This document shows, in pieces, positions 33,792 to 42,594 of a stretch of 64,000 nt of DNA (its first letter is position 1; every line of letters starts with the position of its first letter). The translations under genes and the position numbers were made by a program. The notes beneath the pieces were generated by a model. The model was not told the origin of the DNA and made no database searches. It was given only the letters and a program-made list of their open reading frames with translations. The DNA is taken from contig CAVYNA010000001.1 of the NCBI GenBank assembly GCA_963769765.1, forward strand, positions 457,250 to 521,249. The letters run 5' to 3'. Source of the DNA: Bog-756 sp963769765. Lineage in GTDB: Bacteria; Actinomycetota; Acidimicrobiia; Acidimicrobiales; RAAP-2.

Positions 33792-34078
33792 TCGCGCCGG
33801 GGACGAACTCGGACGAAGCGCCGATCCCGGTTGGGGGACGTGAGCGCACGGATGGAGAGAAGGGCGGCTGGAGGCCGTGGAGGGAAGGGCGGTCGGGTCC
33901 TGTTTTTTTTGAGGTGATGTACGTATACATCAGGTGATGTATGTCGAAAGAACGGACCACCGGATCCGAGCGTGCCGCGGCGACGGAGGCGGGAGCACAG
34001 GCCGGACACGCACGCCAGGATCCCGTGCCAGGCGCCCGCATTTCACCTGGTCGTGGTCCCGGAAACCGACCGGTGAAC
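33792..34078. other. intergenic region with a palindrome and T8 tract
   Basis: There is no supported gene. A T8 run (33903-33910), unusual in this GC-rich DNA, is followed by TGATGTA-CGTA-TACATCA (33915-33932), a 7-bp inverted repeat, and a further half site TGATGTA (33934-33940). An ATG at 33941 opens a frame (MSKERTTGSERAAATEAG) that soon runs antisense to the LysR gene and is not believed. Confidence 0.45.
33915..33932. promoter_or_regulatory. operator-like palindrome
   Basis: TGATGTA and TACATCA flank a 4-nt centre. It resembles sites for dimeric helix-turn-helix regulators such as PadR or GntR types, but no matching regulator adjoins it. The gene it controls, if any, is not visible. Confidence 0.4.
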
Positions 34079-34993
34079 TCAGATCGGCAGGTGGAGGCCC
34101 TGTGGACGGGGGCCGGGTTGGGTGAGCGCAAGCGCCAAGAGCTCGAGCAGCGCCCGCGACGGAGCGGACGGCAGTCCGCGGCTGCGCTGGGCCACCCCGA
34201 CCCGCCGACGTGGCAGTCCTTCGACCTGCAGCGGCTCGAACCGGCCGAGGAGGAGAGAGGGGATCGCGGTCGCCGGCAGGATGGCCGGACCGTACCCCTC
34301 GAACGTCAACGACGCGATGAGACGGAGGCCGTCGATCTCGGCGGCTGGCAGGAGGTTGACCCCGAGCGGCCGGGTGGCCGCGTCGAGCTCGTCGCGGAAG
34401 GAGGTGCCGGGGAGGGGCAAGAGGAGTTCGAGGTCGGCGAGGTCCTCGAGCGTGATGTGGCGTCCCGGCTCGGCCATCGGATGGCCCTTCGGGAGGACCA
34501 ACATGAGGTCCTCTTCGAAGAGGAGTCGGGTCGTGAGGTCGCGGCCCGCGACCGGCAGGTTGACGACGGCGAGGTCGAGCTGGCCGGCGGCGAGCTGCGG
34601 CTCGAGCCCCGTCGTGTTCCCCTCGACGATCACGAGCCGGAGCTTGGGGTGGGTCGAGCGAGCGGCGTCCATCAGGCGCGGGACGAGCCATCGGGCCGTC
34701 GTCCCGATCATTCCGACGCGGACGGTGCCGGTCACCTCGTCCCGGCAGGCCGCGACGTCGGAGACCAGCGCGTCGAGCTCGGTGAGGATCCGGCGCGCCC
34801 GGGCCACGACCGCGAGGCCCTCTTCGGTGAGGTGACCGTCCGACCGGTCGATCATCGGCGCACCGAGCTCGCGCTCGAGGCGCGCGATGTGGGCCGAGAT
34901 GTTGGACTGGACCGTCCCGAGATGTTCGGCGGCGGCCGAGAAGGTGCCATGGTCGCTGATCGCCGTCAGTGCCTGGAGGTGGCGGAGCTCCAT
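34079..34993 (-). CDS. LysR-type transcriptional regulator
   Basis: The 304-residue protein starts MELRHLQALTAISDHGTFSA with the winged helix-turn-helix (AAEHLGTVQSNISAHIARLE). The effector domain includes VRVGMIGTTARWLVPRLMDA. The -10 TATCGT on the minus strand (35007-35002) is 8 nt from the ATG. It is divergent from the 6C RNA, so it could act on that promoter region; the target is unknown. Confidence 0.92.
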   Translation of the reverse strand: MELRHLQALTAISDHGTFSAAAEHLGTVQSNISAHIARLERELGAPMIDRSDGHLTEEGLAVVARARRILTELDALVSDVAACRDEVTGTVRVGMIGTTARWLVPRLMDAARSTHPKLRLVIVEGNTTGLEPQLAAGQLDLAVVNLPVAGRDLTTRLLFEEDLMLVLPKGHPMAEPGRHITLEDLADLELLLPLPGTSFRDELDAATRPLGVNLLPAAEIDGLRLIASLTFEGYGPAILPATAIPSLLLGRFEPLQVEGLPRRRVGVAQRSRGLPSAPSRALLELLALALTQPGPRPQGLHLPI

Positions 34994-35028
34994 CGCCCAT
35001 CACGATAGCAGGTATCAATATAAGCTGT

Positions 35029-35058
35029 TTGACTGATTGCTCGCGGGTGTTATACGAT
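35029..35058 (+). promoter_or_regulatory. sigma70-type promoter of the 6C RNA
   Basis: The -35 TTGACT (35029-35034) and a -10 in TATACGAT (35051-35058) are separated by 16 or 18 nt. It is one of the few complete -35/-10 promoters in the window and predicts a transcript start near 35065. Confidence 0.75.
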
Positions 35059-35064
35059 AGCTCC

Positions 35065-35150
35065 ACGACCACAGGATCTAAGGAATCCCCCTCCTTTCCT
35101 TGTTGAGTCAGTGCGAAGGGACCGCCCTCCCCCCCGGCGGTCCCTTTGCC
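35065..35150 (+). ncRNA. 6C small RNA
   Basis: Two consecutive hairpins have C-rich loops, the definition of the actinobacterial 6C RNA. Hairpin one: AAGGAA (35080-35085) pairs TTCCTT (35096-35101) around a loop of mainly C. Hairpin two: AAGGGACCGCC (35116-35126) pairs GGCGGTCCCTT (35136-35146) around CTCCCCCCC and doubles as the terminator, followed by T. A good promoter precedes it. 6C RNAs are linked to growth and stress phenotypes in mycobacteria and Streptomyces, probably by pairing through the C-loops. A HAD-type phosphatase gene follows it, an arrangement I recall from mycobacteria. Confidence 0.85.
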
Positions 35151-35241
35151 ATGTCTGGGCCCCGATTGCAGGCTGGACCGGACCCGCGGCGTCGGACGAC
35201 CGACCCCGCAAGTGTGGCCTCCGGTCGGGTTCGGGCGGGGG

Positions 35242-35247
35242 TAGCGT
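35242..35247 (+). promoter_or_regulatory. -10 element TAGCGT, leaderless start of the HAD-PlsC gene
   Basis: TAGCGT is followed by 6 nt and the ATG at 35254, with no Shine-Dalgarno. Confidence 0.55.
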
Positions 35248-35253
35248 GCACCC

Positions 35254-36636
35254 ATGCCTGAGCCTGCGGGCGCCGTCTTCGTCGACCTCGACCGCACACT
35301 GATCGGGAGCGCGAGCGGACCGGTCTTCCACGAGGCGCTGGTTGCCGAGGACGTGGTCTCCGGAGACCGGCACCTGCCCGGCGACCGGCTGCTCTACAGC
35401 CTCTACGACCGGTTCGGCGAGTCGTTCGCCATGATGGGCCTCGCGTGGGCCACCGCGATCGTGATGCGGGGCCGACGCGCCGAGGCCGTGCGTCGGGCCG
35501 GCAAGCGTGCGGTCGCGCCGCTCGAGGACCTCGTGCAGCCCTGGGCCCGTGACGTCCTCGACGCGCACCGCGCCGAGGGGCGGGCGCTCGTGCTCGCGAC
35601 GACCTCGCCAGCGGACCTGGTCACGCCGTTCGCCGAGGCGCTCGGCTTCGACGGTGTCATCGCCACCCGCTACGGCGAGGCGGACGGTCGGTACACAGGA
35701 CGGCTCGCCGGCCGGTTCGTGTGGGGGACCGGCAAGCTGGACGCAGTGGTGCGGTGGGCCGCAGAGCACGACTGCCCGTTGACCGCATGCCATGCCTACT
35801 CGGACAGCTTCTTCGACCTCCCCCTCCTCCACGCGGTCGGCCATCCCCACCCGCTCAACGCCGATGTACGCCTCGCTGCGGTCGCAATCGCGAGGCGGTG
35901 GCCCCTCGAGTACTGGGACCGGGCGCCGGGGGTGCCGTCGCTGATCGGCCTCGAGCCGTACCACCTGGTCCGGCTGTTCTTCCGGCCGGAGGCGTTCCCG
36001 TACGCCCGGTTCGCACTCTCGGGACTCGAGCACGTTCCGGCCCACGGGCCGGTCGTGCTCGCCTCGAACCACCGGAGCTACTTCGACGTGGCGGCTCTCG
36101 GCCTCGTCGCCGCCCGCCTCGGCCGTCCGGTGCGCTTTCTCGCGAAACAAGAGGTGTTCGATGCGCCCGTCGTCGGGCAGCTGGCCCGCGCGCTCGGAGG
36201 GATCGCGGTCGACCGTGGTACCTCTTCGGGTGATCCCATGCGCCGGGCGACCGCGGCCCTGCGGGCCGGTGAGGTCGTCATCGTGCTTCCTCAGGGGACC
36301 ATCCCACGCGGCGATGCGTTCTTCGATCCGGTCCTCCGTGGTCACACCGGTGCCGCCCGACTCGCTGCCGCGACCGGCGCACCGGTCGTCCCGGTCGGGA
36401 TCTGGGGGACCGAGCAGGTCTGGCCGAGATCCTCGAAAGTGCCGAACGTGACGACGTTGCAGCATCCTCCGCACGTCACCGTCACCGTCGGGCCCGAAGT
36501 CGGGCTCGACCTCGTCGACGCCGCCGCCGACACGGCGACGCTGATGGAGTCGATCGTGTCGCTCCTCCCGGAGGAGGCGAAGCACCAGCACGTCCCGACC
36601 GAAGAGGAGCTCGCCCGCACCCGTCCTTCGGCGTGA
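35254..36636 (+). CDS. HAD-IB phosphatase fused to 1-acylglycerol-3-phosphate acyltransferase
   Basis: The 460 residues form two domains. Residues 1-215 are a HAD-IB hydrolase: FVDLDRTLIG (nucleophile Asp), LVLATTSPADLV and YSDSFFDLPLL. Residues about 235-440 are a PlsC acyltransferase: NHRSYFD (the HxxxxD catalytic motif) and VIVLPQGTIPRGD. The combination, known in actinobacteria, could acylate lysophosphatidate and remove the phosphate. The stop overlaps the MurT start (GTGA), so phospholipid and cell-wall genes are co-transcribed. Confidence 0.9.
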   Translation: MPEPAGAVFVDLDRTLIGSASGPVFHEALVAEDVVSGDRHLPGDRLLYSLYDRFGESFAMMGLAWATAIVMRGRRAEAVRRAGKRAVAPLEDLVQPWARDVLDAHRAEGRALVLATTSPADLVTPFAEALGFDGVIATRYGEADGRYTGRLAGRFVWGTGKLDAVVRWAAEHDCPLTACHAYSDSFFDLPLLHAVGHPHPLNADVRLAAVAIARRWPLEYWDRAPGVPSLIGLEPYHLVRLFFRPEAFPYARFALSGLEHVPAHGPVVLASNHRSYFDVAALGLVAARLGRPVRFLAKQEVFDAPVVGQLARALGGIAVDRGTSSGDPMRRATAALRAGEVVIVLPQGTIPRGDAFFDPVLRGHTGAARLAAATGAPVVPVGIWGTEQVWPRSSKVPNVTTLQHPPHVTVTVGPEVGLDLVDAAADTATLMESIVSLLPEEAKHQHVPTEEELARTRPSA

Positions 36637-37934
36637 CGATCTCGCTTGCGCCGGACAGGCCACCCCTTGGCGCCCGTGCCGCACTGGCGGCCGCGAGTGT
36701 GCGGTCGTGCAACTGGCTGTCGCGATCGCTCGGGCGGGGGAGTGGGACCGTCTTCGGCGGCCGCGCCGGGCTGTTGGTCGACCCGGGACTGCTCGCGACG
36801 CTCGCGGAGGGTCGATCGATCGCCCTCGTGACCGGCACCAACGGCAAGACCACGACGACCCGGCTGCTGCTCGCCGCCCTGGAGTCCGGCGGTGGACGGG
36901 TCGTGAGCAACGACACTGGCGCCAACATGCCGGCGGGTCACGTGGCCGCACTGGTCGGGGCGTTGGACGCACCGACCGCGGTGCTCGAGGTCGACGAGAG
37001 CTACCTGGGCCAGGTGATCGAGGATGTCCGGCCCGAGGTGGTGGTCCTGCTCAACCTCTCGCGCGACCAGCTCGACCGGATCGCAGAGGTCCGCATGCTC
37101 GTCGACCGGTGGCGGGGCGCACTCGGTGCGTCCGCGGCAGGCGGGGGACCGGCTGTCGTCGCCAATGCAGACGATCCGATGGTGTCGTGGGCGGCGATGG
37201 CCGCAGGCCGGGTGGTCTGGGTCGGCGCGGGTCAGGTCTGGCACGACGACGCAGTCGGGTGCCCCGCATGCGGGGGGCGGATCGAATTCGCCGACCAGGG
37301 CGCGTGGTCGTGTGAGCGGTGCGACTTCGCTCGTCCAGCACGAACCGCCTGGGTCGACGGTGGCGAGGTGGTGTTCGACTCCGGGGAGCGGTTGGCGCTC
37401 GACCTCCGTCTTCCCGGGAGCTTCAACCGGGCCAACGCCGCGATGGCCCTGCTCGCCGCCCGCGCGATGCCGGACGTGGTCGACGACGGGTGGCCGAAGG
37501 CCGTCCTCGAAGGGATCGGAGCGGTCGACGAGGTCGCCGGCCGGTTCTCGACGGCGAACTGGCACGGGCGATCGCTCCGGCTGCTGCTGGCGAAGAACCC
37601 GGCCGGGTGGACGGCCGTCTTCGAGCTGCTGGAGGAGCCCGGACGGCGGGACCACCAGGTCGTGCTCTCGGTCAACGCCCGGATCGCCGACGGTCTCGAC
37701 ACCAGCTGGCTCTGGGACGTGCCCTTCGAGCGGCTCGCAGGGCGTCGGGTCGTCGCGACCGGCGAGCGCTGCCGCGATCTCGCGGTGCGGCTGCGTTACG
37801 CCGACGTCGAGCACGTGGTCGTGGACGATCCGCTGGATGCGCTCGGACGTGCCGGCGAGCTCGTCGCGCCGGGTGGGACGATCGAGTTCCTCGGCAACTA
37901 CACGGCGTTCGCCGACCTCCGGGGGCGGCTGTGA
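36633..37934 (+). CDS. murT: lipid II isoglutaminyl synthase, MurT subunit
   Basis: This 433-residue Mur-ligase homologue has P-loop LVTGTNGKTTTTRLLLAAL, the middle-domain LEVDESYLGQV, a four-cysteine zinc ribbon (CPACGG and CERCD) inserted in the middle domain, and a C-terminal DUF1727 domain. With GatD it amidates the D-Glu carboxylate of lipid II to D-isoglutamine, needed for normal cross-linking. GTG start overlaps the previous stop and its own stop overlaps gatD, both GTGA. Confidence 0.95.
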   Translation: MTISLAPDRPPLGARAALAAASVRSCNWLSRSLGRGSGTVFGGRAGLLVDPGLLATLAEGRSIALVTGTNGKTTTTRLLLAALESGGGRVVSNDTGANMPAGHVAALVGALDAPTAVLEVDESYLGQVIEDVRPEVVVLLNLSRDQLDRIAEVRMLVDRWRGALGASAAGGGPAVVANADDPMVSWAAMAAGRVVWVGAGQVWHDDAVGCPACGGRIEFADQGAWSCERCDFARPARTAWVDGGEVVFDSGERLALDLRLPGSFNRANAAMALLAARAMPDVVDDGWPKAVLEGIGAVDEVAGRFSTANWHGRSLRLLLAKNPAGWTAVFELLEEPGRRDHQVVLSVNARIADGLDTSWLWDVPFERLAGRRVVATGERCRDLAVRLRYADVEHVVVDDPLDALGRAGELVAPGGTIEFLGNYTAFADLRGRL

Positions 37935-38725
37935 CGACGCTCGGCGCCACCGATCCGCTGGTCGTCGCCGTGGTCTACCCCGACCTGCTCGGGACCTACG
38001 GGGACGGCGGCAACGGGCTTGTGCTCGCCCGCCGTGCCGAATGGCGGGGGCACGCGGTCCGCCTGGTCCAGGCCGCTTCCGGACGCCCCATCCCCGAGGC
38101 CGACCTCTACTGCCTCGGAGGCGGCGAGGACGGGCCCGAAGTCCGCGCAGCGACCGCGCTCGCCGAGAGCGGAACCCTCGAGCGGGCCGTTGCCCGGGGG
38201 GCTGTGGTCCTGGCCGTCTGCGCGGGGTATCAGCTGATCGGCCACAGCTTCCCCGACGCCGGAGACCGGCCGCAGCCAGGACTCGGCCTGCTCGACGTCA
38301 CGACGCGGAAGGGATCCGGCAAGCGCGCCGTCGGCGAGGTCGTCGCCGAGGTGGACCTCGCGCTCGACGGTGACGGCCCGGCGCGCCTCCCGCGACTCAC
38401 CGGCTTCGAGAACCACAGCGCGGTGACCACCCTCGGCCCGGGTGCCCGACCACTCGGCATCGTCGTCCGCGGGGTCGGCAATGGCGGTGGCGACGGGAGC
38501 GAAGGTGCGTGGTCCGGTCGGGTGGTCGGGACCTACCTGCACGGACCGGTCCTCGCCCGAAACGTCGCCCTCGCCGACGTGCTGTTGGGCTGGGCACTCG
38601 CTGCGCGCGGGATCGACGGTCCACTCGAGGTCCTGGACGACTCGGAGGAGGCCGCGTTGCGCCGGCAGCGCCTCGCACCTCCCCGGTCGCCGTCACGCCG
38701 GCGGTTCCTGTCACGGCGTCACTGA
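37931..38725 (+). CDS. gatD: lipid II isoglutaminyl synthase, glutamine amidotransferase subunit GatD
   Basis: This 264-residue class I-type amidotransferase starts VVAVVYPDLLGTYGDGGNG, has the nucleophile Cys in VLAVCAGYQLIGHSF and the catalytic His in VVGTYLHGPVLARN. It supplies ammonia from glutamine to MurT. The GTG start overlaps the murT stop. The last 20 residues are Arg/Ser/Pro-rich and may be a tail outside the fold. Confidence 0.94.
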   Translation: MTTLGATDPLVVAVVYPDLLGTYGDGGNGLVLARRAEWRGHAVRLVQAASGRPIPEADLYCLGGGEDGPEVRAATALAESGTLERAVARGAVVLAVCAGYQLIGHSFPDAGDRPQPGLGLLDVTTRKGSGKRAVGEVVAEVDLALDGDGPARLPRLTGFENHSAVTTLGPGARPLGIVVRGVGNGGGDGSEGAWSGRVVGTYLHGPVLARNVALADVLLGWALAARGIDGPLEVLDDSEEAALRRQRLAPPRSPSRRRFLSRRH

Positions 38726-38741
38726 TCAGCAGGCTCAGCGC

Positions 38742-39773
38742 TCAGCGGTCGGCGAGCGGCCATTCCTTCGTCCGCGAGTCATCTTGCGAGGAGGGCCGGA
38801 GCGCCCACGACCGCCGCCACGGGGAGGCCTGTGGCCCCCGGAGCGACGGGGTCGCGCCGCGTGACGCGGTCCGCTTCGCGGTCCACCAGTCGGAGGTGAG
38901 CTCGTGTGCCAGAGCTGCGACCTCGGCCTCGATGCGAACGGCGAACCGGCGCGCGTCCTCTCCTTCGTCTGGACGGAGCGGGGTGCCGAAGGTGACTGTC
39001 GTGCGGGTGCGCCGCATGGTGCGGCGTCCCTTCGGGAGGACGTGGCGCGTCCCGTCCAGATGCACCGGCACCACGGGACAGCCGGTGCGGGTGGCGAGGT
39101 AGGCAGCCCCGCCCCGGAATTCCTGGGCCCAGCCGTCGGGGGAGCGCCCGCCCTCCGGGAAGATCACGAGGTTCCAGCCGTCGGTCAGCAGGCCGGCGGC
39201 CAGTTCCGCGGACCGCCGGTTCACCTTGGTCCGCTCGATGGGGATCGCCGCGAGCACGAAGGACCAGGCGTCCGCCTTCCAGCGACGGTCGAAGAAGTAG
39301 TCGGCCGCCGCCGCGACAACCGTGTGATGGCGGAAGCGGAGGGGCAGGCAGCCGAGGAGGAGCGGGGTGTCGATGTGGCTCGCGTGATTGGCCGCGAAGA
39401 TGACGGGCGGCTCGAGACCGACCAGTGCCTCGTCGCCGCGCACGACCGGGGCAGCGACGATGGCGGCGAGCGGACGTGCGACGTTGTCGAGCACCATCGC
39501 CCGGGCCAGTCGGACCGGGTACTTCCTCGACCAGGTGGTGTCGTAGTGGACGCCGAGCTCTGGCTCGTCCATCGGTCGGGGGACGGACTCCGGCCAGCTC
39601 GGTGCGGTGAGCGGAAAGGCACGCCGCCCGGCGCTCGCGGCCAGTCCGCGGGGGGTGAGGCGACTCGCGCTGCGGGAGGCCGACGGTTCATCGCCTGTCG
39701 CGCCGAGCGCGGCATCCCGGCGGACCGCCCGGCGCGACCGGAGCGAGCTCGCCGAACGCGACCGTCCCGTCAC
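38742..39773 (-). CDS. 1-acyl-sn-glycerol-3-phosphate acyltransferase-like protein
   Basis: The 343-residue protein has PlsC motifs FAANHASHIDTPLLLG (NHxxxxD), IPIERTKVNRRSAE and LVIFPEGGRSPDG, then VPVHLDGTRHVLPKG. The first 75 residues and last 45 are Arg/Ser-rich and lie outside the fold. It is the last gene of a four-gene operon; GTG 39773 overlaps the stop of the LarA-like gene. It may acylate an alcohol or lipid made by the upstream reductase. Confidence 0.87.
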   Translation of the reverse strand: MTGRSRSASSLRSRRAVRRDAALGATGDEPSASRSASRLTPRGLAASAGRRAFPLTAPSWPESVPRPMDEPELGVHYDTTWSRKYPVRLARAMVLDNVARPLAAIVAAPVVRGDEALVGLEPPVIFAANHASHIDTPLLLGCLPLRFRHHTVVAAAADYFFDRRWKADAWSFVLAAIPIERTKVNRRSAELAAGLLTDGWNLVIFPEGGRSPDGWAQEFRGGAAYLATRTGCPVVPVHLDGTRHVLPKGRRTMRRTRTTVTFGTPLRPDEGEDARRFAVRIEAEVAALAHELTSDWWTAKRTASRGATPSLRGPQASPWRRSWALRPSSQDDSRTKEWPLADR

Positions 39774-41359
39774 TGGACGTCCGCCATCAGGATCGGTGGC
39801 GCGTGGAGGTGGGTCACCGTGGGCGAGCTGCCGACGACGTCACCGGCCATCTCGAGCGCGTCGGCGAGCGTCGTGGCCGAGCGGAAGCCCATCCGGTGGA
39901 CCGCGGCCCGGTCGCCGCCCACGATGATGACTGCGCCGAGGTGGTCCAGCGCGTGCGCGCACCAGTACCACATGTAGAAGGGGTGCACCCCGTGGTACGC
40001 GTGGCCGGTGCGGTAGAGATGAACGTACCAGGGGTCGGTCGCGAAGGACTCCTCGTACCGGTCGGCCATCTCGATCGGATTGGTGGTCTCGCTCAGGACC
40101 TGCTCGAAGAAGTCGATGTAGCTGGGGTGGTGTACGGGGTTGAACTCCCACGGTGTCGGGTGGGTCATGACGAGGACCCCGCCCTCGCGCACGAGCGGCC
40201 GACCGCGGTAGAGGTTGAAGAAATACCCCAGTCCGAGGCAGGCAACGAGGATCGGGTTGAGGATCGAGTTCACGTTGTACGGGCTGATGTAGGGAAGCCC
40301 CATCGTCAGGATGTCGGTCTGCCCCTCGACGGCGACGCCCTGTTGGGACCAGACGTGCTCGGTGGTGAGGACATGGACCGCTTCGACCTCGCCCGCCTGC
40401 ACCGAGGTCATCCGGTGCGGCGCCCTCACCGAGTGGAAGATCGGGCGTGCGAGGCGGGCAGGGGTGCGGTCGAGGGCTTTCGAGGTCGCGAGGTAGCTGA
40501 GGCGGTCCCGCGCGGTCCACTCCCACTCACGCTTCTGGAGGAACTCGACCGTCCGCGGGAAGGTCGCGTTGTTGAGGGTGGTCTCGATCTGGAAGACCTT
40601 GACGCCGCTTGCTGCGATGTGGCGCCCCATCCGCCAGTTCGACGAGTGGAGCTCCGAGCGGTGCTGGTCCATGAAGGAGCGGCTGTGCTGCATGGTGACG
40701 GGATTGTGGTGGTGCCGGAGGCTCTTGTAGCTCGCGAGCCCGGTGGCGACGCTCTTGTGGCCGCCGTCCATCGCCACGAGGTTGATGTTGACGTAGACGA
40801 GCAGGTCGCTTTCGGCGGCACGGCGGTTGATCTCGACGTCCTCCCCCTGCTCGGTCGTCCCCAGATGGACCAGCGCGCCCGGGTCCTCGGCGTCGTGTTG
40901 GGTCAGGAGACCGTTCGGCGCGAAGGCGTCGTAGATCCGGTCGCCGAGCGCGTGGCGCAGCTCCGGTTCGGTCATGCGGCGGTGCAGCGCGAGGGCGACG
41001 ATCAGCTCGACATCGTCGACGCCCGCGGCAGCAGCGAGGTCGAGGACCTGCTCGATGACGAGTTGGCGGATGTCGGGTCGCTCCATCGGCGGGAGGGGGA
41101 GCGAGATGTCGTCGAACGCGATGGTGAGCTTCATGTCGGGGCGCAACTGTGCGGGCAGGGGCTCGGCGTCACCGACCGGGTTGCAGAGGGCGGCGCGGAT
41201 GGCGGACGAGGGGTCCTCCAGCGCTTCGAACGGTTCCGGCGCGTAGACGACCCGGCTGCCCTCGGGGAGGCGTTCGAGACTGAACCGCTCGCCGTGCCAG
41301 AAGAGCGTCGGCGGCGTCGAGCGATCCACGTCGAGCACGAAACCGGGTCTGGGACTCAT
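39770..41359 (-). CDS. LarA-like (DUF2088) protein
   Basis: The 529-residue protein aligns with the N-terminal domain of lactate racemase LarA: KLTIAFDDISLPLPPMERPD, LIVALALHRRMTEPELRHAL, LVHLGTTEQGEDVEINRRAA and GGHKSVATG. The His of the GTH segment is kept (ALHRRM), and Lys in GGHKS fits the LarA lysine. The second catalytic His is replaced (NINLVAMD), so racemase activity with the nickel-pincer cofactor is doubtful. The C-terminal 270 residues are rich in His, Trp and Tyr and are not familiar. AAGGA precedes the ATG, which overlaps the ADH stop by 4 nt. Confidence 0.75.
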   Translation of the reverse strand: MSPRPGFVLDVDRSTPPTLFWHGERFSLERLPEGSRVVYAPEPFEALEDPSSAIRAALCNPVGDAEPLPAQLRPDMKLTIAFDDISLPLPPMERPDIRQLVIEQVLDLAAAAGVDDVELIVALALHRRMTEPELRHALGDRIYDAFAPNGLLTQHDAEDPGALVHLGTTEQGEDVEINRRAAESDLLVYVNINLVAMDGGHKSVATGLASYKSLRHHHNPVTMQHSRSFMDQHRSELHSSNWRMGRHIAASGVKVFQIETTLNNATFPRTVEFLQKREWEWTARDRLSYLATSKALDRTPARLARPIFHSVRAPHRMTSVQAGEVEAVHVLTTEHVWSQQGVAVEGQTDILTMGLPYISPYNVNSILNPILVACLGLGYFFNLYRGRPLVREGGVLVMTHPTPWEFNPVHHPSYIDFFEQVLSETTNPIEMADRYEESFATDPWYVHLYRTGHAYHGVHPFYMWYWCAHALDHLGAVIIVGGDRAAVHRMGFRSATTLADALEMAGDVVGSSPTVTHLHAPPILMADVQ

Positions 41360-42594
41360 CGGGGGGATCCTTTCCGCGATCGGAGATCGAAGACCACCTT
41401 CACCGCGCCGCGGCGGCCGGCTGCGCCCGCGTGGGCGATGGCCTCCTCGTACCGCTCGAGCGGATATGCGGCGGACACGAGCGATCCGAGCCCGGCGTCG
41501 GTCACGAGCCCGAAGGCGAGGTCGAACGTCCGGACGGGGCTGCGGTCGCCGTCCGCGGTCGACTCCACGCCGTACGCGTAGGCGCCCACCAAGTTGAGCT
41601 CTCGGTGCCACAGTGGCGCGAGGTCGACGGTCACCCGACCCGGCATGCCCACGAGGACGACCGTCCCCCGGGCACGCACCATTCCGAGCGCCTGACGGAG
41701 CGAGTCGGCGGTGCCGACGCAGTCGAAGACGACGTCGGCGCCCTCGGTGAGTCTGCCACCGAGCACGAGCGAGCCGACGCGGCGGCGGACCGCACGGGCG
41801 AGCTGGTCGGGCGGGACGACGGCGTCGGCTCCGAATGACTCCGCCAGGCGGCGTTGGTGAGCGTGTTTCGCTCCGACCATCACCGTGCATCCGGTCGTCG
41901 GTCGCACGATCTTGTCGAGTGCGGCGACGGTGGCGAGCCCGAGGGTGCCGGCACCGACGACGGCGACCACGTCACCGTCACCCACGGCACCGCCGAGCGC
42001 CGCGTGCACCGCACAGGCGACCGGTTCGACGACGACCGCATCCTCGTCGCTGAACGCGGCAGGCACGGCGTGGAGCTGTGACCGGTGGGCGACGAGCCCC
42101 GCCGCCGACCAGCCCCCGCCGACGTCCGCGCAGAAGCCGGTCTGGAGCCCGGGGGAGAGCTCGCCGAACGCGACGTTGCCGCAGCGTCCGGTCTCGCCGA
42201 CGGCACACCGCGGGCAGGGCGGCGTGATCCGGCGCGGGGCACAGCCGAGGACCGGCTCGATGACGACGCGCGTCCCCGGTCGGAGGACTGTGCCGGCTTG
42301 GTCGACGCCACCACCGTCGAGCACCCCGCACACCTCGTGGCCGGGGACGAAAGGGAAGCTGACCAGGTCCTCGAAGTACCGAGAGCTCCGACCGTCCAGC
42401 GTGGCGAGGTCCGACCCACAGATGCCGGCGAGGAGGGGACGCAGGTGGTACCAGTCCTCGCCGGGCGGTTCGGGCGGTTCGTGATCGAGCAGTTGGAGCG
42501 GACCGATCCCCGCCCCGCGGCCCGACCCGAAGAGCGACGCCACCCGCGAGGCCGCGTAGCGCGGCAGGTTGCGCTCGAAGACGAGTGCCTTCAC
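41356..42594 (-). CDS. zinc-dependent alcohol dehydrogenase
   Basis: This 412-residue MDR protein has the catalytic zinc ligands in LAGICGSDLATLDG and FVPGHEVCGV, a structural zinc loop with four Cys between GCAPRR and TGRCGN, and Rossmann motif VAVVGAGTLGLATVAAL. It interconverts an alcohol and an aldehyde with NAD(P). In this operon it may act on the fatty aldehyde or alcohol produced by the reductase upstream. GTG 42594 overlaps the reductase stop (GTGA). Confidence 0.9.
   Translation of the reverse strand: MKALVFERNLPRYAASRVASLFGSGRGAGIGPLQLLDHEPPEPPGEDWYHLRPLLAGICGSDLATLDGRSSRYFEDLVSFPFVPGHEVCGVLDGGGVDQAGTVLRPGTRVVIEPVLGCAPRRITPPCPRCAVGETGRCGNVAFGELSPGLQTGFCADVGGGWSAAGLVAHRSQLHAVPAAFSDEDAVVVEPVACAVHAALGGAVGDGDVVAVVGAGTLGLATVAALDKIVRPTTGCTVMVGAKHAHQRRLAESFGADAVVPPDQLARAVRRRVGSLVLGGRLTEGADVVFDCVGTADSLRQALGMVRARGTVVLVGMPGRVTVDLAPLWHRELNLVGAYAYGVESTADGDRSPVRTFDLAFGLVTDAGLGSLVSAAYPLERYEEAIAHAGAAGRRGAVKVVFDLRSRKGSPR

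Noticed and set aside
33941..35008. 355-codon rightward open frame
   Set aside because: Most of it is antisense to the LysR gene, which has a full helix-turn-helix and effector domain.
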